Assembly (NCBI GenBank): GCA_030407315.1
Contig: JALQPE010002664.1
Coordinates: 12,501 to 25,000, forward strand
DNA length: 12,500 nt
Direction: 5' to 3'
DNA from: Asparagopsis taxiformis
Lineage: Eukaryota > Rhodophyta > Florideophyceae > Bonnemaisoniales > Bonnemaisoniaceae
Shown: in pieces, positions 1 to 8,621 of the stretch
Numbering within the stretch: position 1 is the stretch's first letter
How the letters are laid out: every line of letters starts with the position of its first letter
Position numbers and translations under genes: made by a program
The notes under the pieces: model-generated
Told to the model about the DNA's origin: nothing
Databases searched by the model: none
What the model saw: the letters and a program-made list of their open reading frames with translations, nothing else

Positions 1-187
1 TTTGTTCACCCACTTGAATATTTGCTACTACCACCAAGATCTGCACTCGCGGCCGTTCCACCAGTGATTGCCCACCGGCTTCTCCACGGCCGCCACGCCC
101 TCCTACTCATTCGACGAGTTGCCAATTCGTCAAACGGTGTGGTCTCGGCCACCCGCTTCAGCGCCATCCATTTTCAGGGCTAGTCCA

Positions 188-221
<34 letters not shown>

Positions 222-536
222 ATTCCGACTTCCATGGCCACCGTCCTGCTGTCTCGATGAACCAACACCTTTCGTGGGGTCTATAAGCGGGCAGTTGGGC
301 GCCTTAACCACACTTCCGGTTCATCCCGAATCGCCAGTTCTGCTTACCAAAAGTGGCCCACGGGGCCGACGTTTTTCTTGGCGCCGCTCAGACCTGCAGC
401 GGCGCCCTTGCGTATTGAAAGTTTGAGAATCGTCTGAAGGCCAGAGGCCCCCAAATACGCTAATCATTCGCTTTACCACACAAAACAACAACCATATATT
501 AGCTCTTTTTCACGTCGTCGGCCCGCTATCCTGAGA

Positions 537-574
<38 letters not shown>

Positions 575-1112
575 AGTCTTTCGCCCCTATACCCAAGTTT
601 GACGAGCGATTTGCACGTCAGCACCGCTTCGGGCTTCCACCAGAGTTTCCTCCGGCTTCACCCTACTCAGGAATAGTTCACCATCTTTCGGGTACCAGCA
701 CAACTGCTCTAGGTCGGACACGCAATCAGAGATCGCGCGCCGCCCCAAATTGCAACAACTTTGTCATTCTGAAATTATGGAATTACCGCCATCTTTCGCT
801 TTCACTTCGCCCACAGGCTTTGACACCCTCAGACTCGCAGCTGTGCTAGACTCCTTGGTCCGTGTTTCAAGACGGGTCGTATCGCGTCGTCACCCTGCCG
901 TCCTCACGTGCCGCCGCAAAGCAGCACGGAGCCCTCAGTCCGCAGCAGCCTTGCAATCAGCCACCACAAACCCACAGCAGACGGAGCCACCGGTGCCACT
1001 ACACCCGCCGAAACAGGCTGAACACACCGGCGCCCACAGTTACTGCAACGCAATCCGCTTCCCTCACAACGGTTTCAGATTCTTTTCACCCTCTTTTCAA
1101 AGTGCTTTTCAT

Positions 1113-1144
<32 letters not shown>

Positions 1145-1393
1145 TTCCAGCAGTATTTAGCCTTCGATGAAATTTACCACCGATCTTAGAGCAGCATTCC
1201 CAAGCTACCCGACTCATTCGAGACAGCCCTGTACGGCACGCCCTGTGCAGGCTGGACGGGGCTCTCACCCTCCACGGCGAACATTTTCATGTCACTTACC
1301 TGCACTGACGCACCCAGGCTGCTCACATTACAACGGCCGCACCGCGGACGGCACGGCCTTTTCATGTTGGGCTCTTCCCGCTTCGCTCGCCGC

Positions 1394-1424
<31 letters not shown>

Positions 1425-1481
1425 ACCGCTTAATTATATGCTTAAATTCGGCGGGTCGCCTTGTCTGATTTGAGATCCAAT
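1..1481 (-). rRNA. 28S (large subunit) rRNA, 5' portion, cut by the window edge
   Basis: This is the 5' part of the large-subunit rRNA, the backbone of the 60S subunit, read on the minus strand. The complement contains the usual landmarks in order: CCGAATTTAAGCATATAATT near the 5' end (about 1430-1450), AGTAGCGGCGAGCGAA, GAACAAGTACCGTGAGGGAA, TAGTAGCTGGTTCCCTCCGA, and GATCTTGGTGGTAGTAGCAA close to position 35. These span domains D1 to roughly D5 of a full 28S, so the 3' half lies beyond the left edge. The 5' boundary is set by homology: CTCAAATCAGAC (about 1463-1474) can pair with GTCTGTTTGAG at the 3' end of the 5.8S, as in other eukaryotes. The exact end is uncertain by some 10 bases. No internal break or insertion is evident. 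R1/R2 insertion sites lie further 3' and are not in view. Confidence 0.97.
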
Positions 1482-2040
1482 GCCAAACATTAATATTAAT
1501 ATGCTCAGTTCCCTTTTTAATATTATGTATCATTATAATATTTCCCTTCATGTGTGCGATGGTGATGTTAAATTAACGCACGAGGCGTCAATTTCGCGTT
1601 AACATTAACGTTGGCAAGACGTTAACATTAACGCATATAAGAATCTCGTTAATTTCCCGCTGCAGACATCATCACCACCGTCAATCACACACACTTGGAA
1701 AGCTCGCACACACGCTACCCATCCCGCGCCCTTCGCAACCGCCCATATCCCAGCCAGAGGGAGCAACCCCCCCAGCCGAAACACAGACCCCGCCAGCTCG
1801 CCACATACAGACACCACCGCTCGTCAACGATTAAATTAATTCGCAGCAGCATCCAGCAGCAAGCCAGTAGGTAAGTCACTCCGGTCGGTAAAGACTCTCA
1901 CGTGCGCACACCAGCTTCTCATTTTCAGGCGACCGACACCTTGCGGCACGGACACGCCCATTAGTCGCGTTTAACGCCGCGTGGGGTTGCCCCCTCGTGG
2001 CACGCGTTAACAAGTTTATACCATCTTCGATTTTTTTCAT
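1482..2040 (-). other. Internal transcribed spacer 2 (ITS2)
   Basis: This is the removed spacer between 5.8S and 28S, about 560 bases, defined by its two rRNA neighbours. The 28S-proximal part (1482-1660) is AT-rich with TTAA/AATATT motifs. The middle is GC-rich with CA runs. The 5.8S-proximal part is again mixed. It contains a duplicated perfect palindrome (separate entry). Nothing in it looks coding. Confidence 0.9.
1597..1633. repeat. Two copies of a 14-bp palindrome in ITS2
   Basis: CGTTAACATTAACG occurs at 1597-1610 and again at 1620-1633. Each is a six-base inverted repeat around a two-base centre, and a weaker relative (GTTAAATTAACG) lies just before at about 1567-1578. Because each unit is self-complementary, the two copies can also pair with each other, giving a 14-bp helix across a short loop. 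ITS2 is known to fold into processing helices, so this may be one of them. That assignment is inference. Confidence 0.75.
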
Positions 2041-2197
2041 GCACGGACACTCAAACAGACATGCTCGCAGGATTACCCGCGAGCGCAACTTGCGTTCAAA
2101 AATTCGATGATTCACGAGTTCTGCAATTCGCGTTATCTCTCGCGTTTAGCTGCGTTCTTCATCGATCTGGAAGCCAAGACATCCACCGTTGTGAGTT
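2041..2197 (-). rRNA. 5.8S rRNA
   Basis: This is the small rRNA of the large subunit, which base-pairs with the 5' end of 28S. The minus strand shows the diagnostic blocks: ACGGTGGAT then GTCTTGGCT near the 5' end, the near-universal ATCGATGAAGAACGCAGC, then GAATTGCAGAACTCGTGAAT and CATCGAATTTTTGAACGCAA. The 3' end carries GTCTGTTTGAG, which pairs with CTCAAATCAGAC at the start of the 28S. The length of 157 bases agrees with typical metazoan 5.8S. The termini are placed by homology and may be off by a few bases. Confidence 0.96.
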
Positions 2198-2470
2198 GTG
2201 TTTTTGTTAATTAATTGTTTTTGTTTTTTTGGGTTCGGTTTGTTTAAAATAATGAGTTTGGATAATTGTTCACGTTAAAAAATTTGTTTTTGCAACCTCA
2301 CAGAGACACACTCTCGGACCGGGAGACAACAGCGGCTTTGCAGGGCAATCACCCCCCACGCGGCACGGCAAGCTGACAAATCCCCGGGGCTACCCGGAAA
2401 CCCATCCTCTCACCACACTGTCATCCCCCACCACACGACTTCTCTTTCCAGTTCTGCTGCTTCTCTTTTG
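2198..2470 (-). other. Internal transcribed spacer 1 (ITS1)
   Basis: This is the spacer of about 273 bases between 18S and 5.8S, defined by its neighbours. The 5.8S-proximal 90 bases are strongly T-rich on the plus strand (runs of TTTTTG and TTAATTAATTG). The rest is C/A-rich. No repeats or genes are evident. Confidence 0.92.
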
Positions 2471-2528
<58 letters not shown>

Positions 2529-2610
2529 GTGATAAGGTTTGACCAAGTTTAGGCCACGCAGTCCGTGTCGCCACAGTCCACGCAGCCCTCCCGAGGCCTC
2601 ACCGGACCAC

Positions 2611-2657
<47 letters not shown>

Positions 2658-3115
2658 TTCAGCGCGGGTTGATGACCCGCGCTTACAAGGTATTCCTCGT
2701 TCAGGAGGGAAAATTGCAACCCTCAATCCCCATCACGAGCGGATTTCGAGATTCGGAAGAGCTCTCGCCCATCCTCACCCGTTGACCCGCTCAGTGTAGC
2801 ACGCGTGCGGCCCAGAACATCTAAGGGCATCTCAGACCTGTTATTGCCTGGAGCTTCCGCGGGCTAGACGCCCGCAGTCCGTCTAGGAAGGCCGCCTAGC
2901 TACCGCAAAAGCAGTAACTGCGCCTAGCTAGCACGCCCAGGTCTCGCTCGTTAACGGAATTAACCAGACAGATCACTCCACCAACTAAGAACGGCCATGC
3001 ACCACCAACCATAGAATCAAGAAAGAGCTCTCAATCTGTCAATCCTCACTATGTCCTGACCTGGTAAGTTTTCCCGTGTTGAGTCAAATTAAGCCGCAGG
3101 CTCCACACCCGGTGA

Positions 3116-3166
<51 letters not shown>

Positions 3167-4266
3167 AGAAAGCAAACACTTTGATTTCTCGGAGGGTGCC
3201 GGGTGGGCCAAATAAACAGCCCCGCCCGATCCCCAGTCCTCATCGTTTATAGTAAAGACTACGACGGTATCTGATCGTCTTCGATCCCCTTACTTTCGTT
3301 CTTGATCAATGAAAACGTCCTTGGCAGACGCTTTCGCAGCTGTTTGTCTTTCGGCAATCCAAGAATTTCACCTCTAGCGCCGAAATACAAATGCCCCCAA
3401 CCGTCCCTCTTAATCATTACCTGGGTCTCACAAACCAACGAAACAGAACCCAAGGGTCCTATTCCATTATTCCATGCTAATCTTTTCACGGCCCAGTCGC
3501 CCGCTTTGAACACTCAAATTTTCTCACAGTAAACAGTGGCGGCGACCAGCGCATTGTAATGAAACAGCGCACCGGCCACCATCCACAAAGGCACTCGCCG
3601 AGCGACCGACCCGAAGGCCCGCATCGCCGACAAACGCCAAAATCCGACTACGAGCGTTTTAACTGCAACAACTTTGATATACGCTTACAGAGCTGGAATT
3701 ACCGCGGCTGCTGGCACCAGACTTGCCCTCTGCTGGATCCTCGATATGCTGTTTACCTCGTTCTCATTCCAAGTAGGAAGACCATTGGTCCCCCTATTGC
3801 TATTTCTCGTCACTACCTCCCAGAGTCTGGATGGGGTAATGTGCGCGCCTGCTGCCTTCCTTGGATGTGGTAGCCGTCTCTCAGGCTCCCTCTCCGGAAT
3901 CCCGCACCCACGGTCCGTTACCCGTCACAACCATGGTAGGACAATATCCTACCATCCAAAGTTGATAGGTCAGAAACTTGAACAATGCGTCGCTGATAAT
4001 GAAATCGCGATCCGAAAGAAACTCTGAATCACCAACAAATGTCGGCTTGTTATCTGAATGCATACCACGGGCACCGAAGTGCACCGCTCATGGCACGTAT
4101 TAGCTCTAGAATTACTACGGTTATCCGTGTAGTACTTTCCCATTGAACAAATTATTGCTGTTTTACCGAGCCATTCGCAGTTTCGTTGTACTTGATCACT
4201 CATACTTACACTTGCATGGCTTAGTCTTTAAGACGAGCATATACCACTGGCAGGATCAACCAGATA
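2471..4266 (-). rRNA. 18S (small subunit) rRNA, complete
   Basis: This is the RNA of the 40S subunit. On the minus strand it opens with TATCTGGTTGATCCTGCCAG (4266 down to 4247) and closes with GTAGGTGAACCTGCGGAAGG followed by ATCATT ending at 2471. Landmarks between them include GCAGCCGCGGTAATTCCAGC (530 loop, near 3700), GGTGAAATTCTTGGAT (near 3370), AACTTAAAGGAATTGACGGA (near 3130), TTAATTTGACTCAACACGGG (near 3085) and TTGTACACACCGCCCGTCGC (near 2630). The length of 1796 bases is normal for an animal. The 5' end reads AGTGGTATATGC where most eukaryotes have AGTAGTCATATGC, and several variable regions are divergent. All universal blocks I checked are intact, so this looks like a functional gene and not a pseudogene. 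The divergence fits a nematode or other fast-evolving animal. Confidence 0.98.
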
Positions 4267-5040
4267 TTTACGTACACTCATGTTCGCAGCGCCCATCAAC
4301 TTTCCTCCCGGCAACACACGCCCGGCAGCCTCGGCAGGCTTAGGCTCGCCGCAAACAATCGGTTTCAGGGTGATTAATCCCTACTCCCGCCGTCGCAGCC
4401 TCCTCATGCCCGCCCCGCCAGTGCGCGGCCTTCGATCCAGCCCCCCAGAAAGCGTGCCGGTTTCTCCGTCTGACCAGAACTCACGTGGTAGCACGCTGCG
4501 CAGCAGCAGCCACTACCCACCGTTCCTGCGGAAATCCCTCGTTCACACACTCTCCGAAACAGCCAGATACGCACTTCCAGCGTCCTCGGTACATGCACAC
4601 ATCACCACCACCACCGCAAGCAGCAGCAACATGCACACGCCCGACTGCCGCCTTCATGCACTCGGATACGTACGCTCACACAGGCACACCCCGCGTCAGA
4701 CCAGTCCTTCAGGAGCTACCCTACTAAACCAGCCCGTCACAGAGCACACCAGGCTCACGTCTCGTTGACTTCAGCGTCCTACAAACAGCCGACCCCCACA
4801 ACCCAGGAGCCGACCCCAACACGAGGGGGGCGCACAAAAGCACACCAACTCCCTCAGCACGTGTGGACCTCCGCTACGTCGCATGCGTTTAGGGCGCAAC
4901 ACGCACAAGCGGTACATACTCTGACAACGTCACTCAACAAAAGGTCTCCAACTGATTGTGCCGGCGCGGTCGACTGGGATACGGTACAGCCCCGCGCCTT
5001 GAGATCTCAAACTTTCTTGACATGGTTCTTTTCTTACAAA
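4267..5040 (-). other. 5' external transcribed spacer (5' ETS), start site estimated
   Basis: This is the stretch upstream of the 18S on the transcribed strand, expected to be the leader of the pre-rRNA. It is GC-rich and C/A-rich on the plus strand, with short CAG/CAC runs (4500-4515 and 4603-4632), and has no gene or long repeat. The far boundary is an estimate from the promoter-like sequence described next. If that is right, the ETS is roughly 770 bases, a plausible length for an animal. Confidence 0.6.
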
Positions 5041-5110
5041 GAGGAATATATTAATGCCGACAGGCCCCATAGATAGCCTGATTTTCAGAGTCCGTGGTGA
5101 TGTGTGAGCT
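4995..5110 (-). promoter_or_regulatory. Candidate RNA polymerase I core promoter / start region
   Basis: On the minus strand an abrupt AT-rich island, GGCATTAATATATTCCTC (about 5041-5058), sits between the GC-rich ETS and the T/G-rich IGS. It is followed downstream by a purine-rich stretch (GTAAGAAAAGAACC) and a perfect 12-bp palindrome TTGAGATCTCAA at 4999-5010. Animal Pol I promoters are not conserved in sequence between phyla, so no motif can confirm this. The call rests on position, the composition switch and single-copy status inside the unit. A start anywhere from about 4900 to 5150 would fit. Confidence 0.3.
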
Positions 5111-5224
5111 GGTAAGACTCCCAACATCTCTCCGTACCGATGCGTGTTTGTTCTAATCCATTCTCGTGCTTTCTCTCAGTGTGTGTGTGTTCGTTCATAT
5201 CGTATTTTGGTAATTCGCACTGCA

Positions 5225-5680
5225 TTATTATTATAGTGTGTGTAAGTTTCACCCGCCTGTGTCTTAAATTAATGTCCTCTGATACCCTGATTCGCCTGCT
5301 GTGTGTTAATCTTATGCCCTTTATTGATGTGTGTTAAAATATTGTCCTCTGAGTCTCTGATTCGCCTGCCTGCATTGTGTTTGTATTAATTTAATGTCCT
5401 CTGAGTCTTGGTTCGCCTGCCTGCTTTTCGTGTGTTGTTAATTTAATGCCCTTTCCCTCCTTGCATGATCTTGTTGTTCTGACACTGTGTGGTGGTGGTA
5501 TACTGACACTGATCCGCTTTCCTGCTTTGTGGTGGTGTTTATTTTAATGCCCTCAGAGACTTGTTCTGCTTCATTTGTGTGTTGTTAATTTATTGTTGTC
5601 CTCATTTGAGATTCGCTTACAAAGGTCGTGTGGCTGTTTTCCTGTCCTCTTCTGACACTTGGGGGGGTTCGCCTGCTTCA
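5225..5680. repeat. Degenerate T/G-rich IGS repeats (TGTCCTCTGA ... TTCGCCTGC)
   Basis: An irregular series of units of about 50-70 bases shares the blocks TTAATTTAATG, TGTCCTCTGA and TTCGCCTGC. TGTCCTCTGA occurs at 5273, 5343 and 5395. TTCGCCTGC occurs at 5291, 5361, 5412, 5668 and, outside this block, 5755. The units decay to the right into related ATGCCCT and TTGTCCTC variants. The position directly upstream of the promoter candidate is where enhancer-like repeats sit in other animal rDNA. That role is inference. Confidence 0.7.
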
Positions 5681-5865
5681 GCCTCTTTTGTTCAGTTGGT
5701 CCGATGGTCTTACACGCCTTGTTCTTTGTTTGTTGTTTACCCGACTCATGTTCGTTCGCCTGCCTGCTTCACACACATACACTCACACACTCACTCGCAC
5801 TTTCGACACTTGGAATTTTTACTCACTCACTCACTCCGACACTTGGTTGTTTTTCCGACACTTGG
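5654..5865. repeat. GACACTTGG motif cluster
   Basis: The nonamer GACACTTGG appears at 5654, 5805, 5838 and 5857, interleaved with CTCA/CACA short repeats. Two more exact copies occur far away at 7034 and 7141. The last two of the cluster lie in adjacent 19-base units, each GACACTTGGTTG preceded by CTCC or TTCC. Confidence 0.65.
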
Positions 5866-6470
5866 TTGTAGATTCATGCTCACACGTTAATATTAATGCT
5901 GTTTACCCGCGTTTTCAAACACTTTCACACATTATTTTAATCTCGGTCCGCTGTTTTCTGTTTACCCGCTTGCTTCACACACTGACACATTAATTTATTC
6001 TTCTTCTGATACCCGTTCATCTCAGATCTGTCTGTCACTTACATCACACTCACAACACTGTTTCTCTCTGACACTGTTACCCACGCACCGGTCCTGCGTT
6101 GCTGTTTTACAGGTACCGTGATCCAACCATGTATATTTGCGGCATACGACTTCTCTTTCCTTCCTCTTTTTCTGGGTCTGCACAATTCTCAGTCAGTTAC
6201 ACTTTCGGAGCCACGCAGGCATGTACCATCTTTCGTGTTCAAGCACCCACACACAACAGCCCGTCAGTAACGGTCAGACGCCACCCTCCACGCCGGTTAC
6301 AGCGCTTCAAGCATCACGTCTTGCCAACAGGAGGCACGGACATTCTCGTACTTTCACCCCAACACTTAGTGCTACTAGCCTCTTTCCCTCACCTGTCGTC
6401 TCCACCCTCGCCGTCGCTCCTCCACGCCTCCGCACGCGCGCATACATGCATCAACACACGACAAAAACCG

Positions 6471-6609
6471 CTTCCCCGTTTCAAAAATCGACATGTCTAC
6501 ACACTCGATACGGAGTTTGGTCAGCCGCGCGCCACACGACCAAACCTCTTCCCCGTTCAAAAATCGACGTGTCTACACACTCGATACGGGGTTCGGTCGG
6601 CCGCGCGCA
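6471..6609. repeat. Tandem duplication, period about 77 bp
   Basis: Two copies start with CTTCCCCGTT at 6471 and 6548. They share CAAAAATCGAC, GTCTACACACTCGATACGG, a G(A/G)GTT(T/C)GGTC(A/G)G block and the end CCGCGCG. Copies differ by about six substitutions and one indel. Each contains an imperfect dyad with ATCGA and TCGAT arms at 6487-6509 and 6563-6585. In the second copy an inner GTGT/ACAC pair extends the stem. Confidence 0.85.
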
Positions 6610-7033
6610 CACATACACACACACACGGGCTACAGACGCAGGCTCGCTCAGACTCACACAGGCAGATCAGACAGGGTCATTGGTACTACCATAGACATTC
6701 ACACAGTTCGTTCAGTGACGGCATACCCGGGCTCCACTGCAACACACACGCAGCTTCACCACCCGAGAGTCGTACAAACCCCTCCCCGTATCTGCGACCG
6801 TCCCTCACCGATCGATATCCCGGAATCAAAGCGCGTCGGCAACGGCACACCGGCCTGTCATGCACCGCCACAAACTCGTTCTCTCCCGGTCAATCTCACA
6901 GCTTCACGGCACTCGCTTCTCGGTTCAGAGTCCATACTACCCAGCGCCATCCACACCGGTCGCCACACTCGTCCACAGTGCACGCGCAAGCACGCACACC
7001 CGGGGAGTCATCATGCTACAACCGGCCCTTCAC

Positions 7034-7149
7034 GACACTTGGGCGGGGACGATGCCTCGCCAATCCCGTTTTTGGTTTGAGAATGCACTGGCAAACTTTG
7101 ACGGCGCAAGCCGCCAAAGCCCCATCAGCAGACACGTTACGACACTTGG
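7034..7149. repeat. Duplicated ACGACACTTGGGC motif flanking a hairpin
   Basis: ACGACACTTGGGC occurs at about 7033 and 7140, 107 bases apart. Between them, at 7097-7118, lies a compact inverted repeat with arms TTTG-CGGC and GCCG-CAAA, one A/C mismatch, and the loop GCAA on the plus strand. The rest of the interval is unremarkable. Confidence 0.6.
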
Positions 7150-7642
7150 GCCTGATGCGCCGATCCAGCTCTCACTGAAACTCCGCAAACAGAAACATCT
7201 CACTCTCGCACATACACCACACACACACACACTGCAGACTCTTGCATAATCACGTCCAGTCGTCATCAACTTCACCAGGCACTTGCCACGCCCAGCCCGC
7301 CAGCAGAAGCAGTACGTCCTCCACAACAACAGTAGCATCACAGCGCAGTGTAAAGGGTGTCTGTCCACAATTCAGCACACCAACTGCAGCTAGCTACCAT
7401 CGCCATGTCCGCACCACCCCCACCAACAGACCAAACGCGCCAGCCCTCAGTCTCTGAACAAAACGCAACCTTGAGCCTTCACCGTGTCACACAGCCATGC
7501 AAGCACAGCCGGTCACTCAAGCTCGGTCGGTCCGGTAGTACAACAACCCACACAGCATGCCCGCGCCCGCCCATTCAAGAGCAGCACAATACCGCAGCGC
7601 GCCGCCGCCCCATGCAAACTACCGGCCCCACACAAAAGTGCA

Positions 7643-7748
7643 CATGTCAACAAGCCGTTGCCGTCACCCCGGATCCCGTATAATTGTCATGCCCGAAGGC
7701 AGAGGACACGGGCGTTAGAGATCGAACGCAGGACATGAAGAGAGAGGT
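7643..7748 (-). repeat. Foldable IGS element, copy 1 of 5
   Basis: This is the reference copy of an element repeated five times between 7643 and 8727. Strand is given as minus because the fold reads best in the rRNA sense. The ends form an inverted pair, CATGTC (7643-7648) and GACATG (7732-7737). Inside are two hairpins. A short one has arms GCGTT and AACGC (7712-7729). A longer one (7675-7712) pairs CCCGT with ACGGG, GTC with GAC and TGCC with GGCA around a four-base loop. On the minus strand that loop is TTCG closed by C-G, the UNCG type. The core conserved in all copies runs 7651-7738. The left flank TACCGGCCCCACAC is shared with copies 4 and 5, and the right flank GCGGACACACAATAAATTAA with copy 5. 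A short GTTCGATCTC on the minus strand resembles a Pol III B box, but no A box or tRNA arm is present. The function is unknown. Confidence 0.9.
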
Positions 7749-7815
7749 GCGCAAAAAGTGCGGACACACAATAAATTAACACAGACACAAACGACACGGG
7801 CGAAATGCACCACCC

Positions 7816-7875
7816 CGTCACAGACACACACACACACACTGGAGGACTGCACACACAGACACACACACACACTCA
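7816..7875. repeat. CA dinucleotide microsatellite
   Basis: Imperfect CA runs (ACACACACACACAC at about 7823-7838 and again at about 7859-7872) lie between copies 1 and 2 of the foldable element. They account for much of the longer spacing there. Confidence 0.85.
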
Positions 7876-7982
7876 TGAACGAATTTAGAGTATCCGCACT
7901 CACCCGGGATATGCATCCACCCCCGCCAGAAGACACGACTGCCGGTCAAGCACAATGCGCGCGAGTGGTACTGTTCTCGGTT

Positions 7983-8079
7983 CAAGCCGTTGCCGTCACC
8001 CCGGATCCCGTATAATTGTCATGCCCGGAGGCAGAGGACACGGGCGTTAGAGATCGAACGCAGGACATGAGATGAGAGG
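7983..8079 (-). repeat. Foldable IGS element, copy 2 of 5
   Basis: The conserved core runs 7983-8070 and is 88 bases, like copies 1, 3 and 5. The left arm of the closing stem (CATGTC) is missing: the sequence there reads TCGGTT, so this copy cannot form the outer stem. Both inner hairpins are intact. The tetraloop is CGGA on plus, TCCG on minus, still of UNCG form. It lies 332 bases from copy 1, compared with 210-220 between the others. The extra length is filled by CA microsatellite. Confidence 0.9.
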
Positions 8080-8194
8080 CGTACAGACACACACACAAGG
8101 TACGGACTCACAACAATTCGTGTTCGTGGACACGGATAAAACACACACGCAACCGATGCAACCCGCCATGCGCCAGACCCAAACACAACATGCA

Positions 8195-8299
8195 CATGTC
8201 GACAAGCCGTTGCCGTCACCCCGGATCCCGTATAATTGTCATGCCCGAAGGCAGAGGACACGGGCGTTAGAGATCGAACGCAGGACATGAAGGAGAGGT
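8195..8299 (-). repeat. Foldable IGS element, copy 3 of 5
   Basis: The core runs 8203-8290 with the outer arms CATGTC at 8195-8200 and GACATG just before 8290. The tetraloop is TTCG on the minus strand. The left flank has GTCGAC where copies 1, 4 and 5 have GTCAAC. All stem positions match copy 1. Confidence 0.9.
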
Positions 8300-8404
8300 A
8301 CAAAATCATGCAGAGAACAGACACACAAACGAATCACACCACCCAGACTCGCACACGCGCACTCACCAAAGATAATGCCCGAATACCGGCCCCACACAGG
8401 CGCA

Positions 8405-8509
8405 CATGTCAACAAGCCGTTGCCGTCACCCCGGATCCCGTATAATGTCATGCCCGAAGGCAGAGGACACGGGCGTTAGAGATCGAACGCAGGACATGAA
8501 GAGAGAGGT
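8405..8509 (-). repeat. Foldable IGS element, copy 4 of 5
   Basis: The core runs 8413-8499 and is one base shorter than the others: TATAATGTC replaces TATAATTGTC. That deletion falls in the unpaired internal loop of the long hairpin, so no stem pair is lost. The tetraloop is TTCG on minus. Outer arms are present, and the left flank TACCGGCCCCACAC is shared with copies 1 and 5. Confidence 0.9.
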
Positions 8510-8621
8510 ACACACAGTCGTGCAGAAACACAATAAATCGAACACACCCAGGGCTCGCACTTTGCGCTCCTCCATTCCGCAATGACACCAGCCACCAACC
8601 TACCGGCCCCACACAAGCGCA

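Larger units (their letters stand above)
6060..7640. other. C/A-rich spacer without genes
   Basis: This stretch is C- and A-rich on the plus strand and T-poor, with CA dinucleotide runs near 6608-6626 and 7209-7230. It contains the 77-bp duplication at 6471-6609 and the GACACTTGG pair at 7034/7141, described separately. I see no other organised structure and no credible gene. Confidence 0.7.

Noticed and set aside
585..606. CCCAAGTTTGA resembling part of a nematode spliced leader
   Set aside because: It is inside conserved 28S sequence, and no splice-donor or SL RNA structure is present.
196..4203. Numerous small open frames over the rRNA genes
   Set aside because: They overlap conserved rRNA on one or both strands and are by-products of it.
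6099..7178. Longest open frame, 359 codons on plus
   Set aside because: It lies in C/A-rich spacer where T-containing stop codons are rare. The product is low-complexity His/Thr/Pro/Arg, overlapping frames are also open, and it crosses the 77-bp duplication.
7643..7748. tRNA gene on minus strand
   Set aside because: Only a B-box-like string is present. The bases around it do not form a T arm, and there is no acceptor or D arm.
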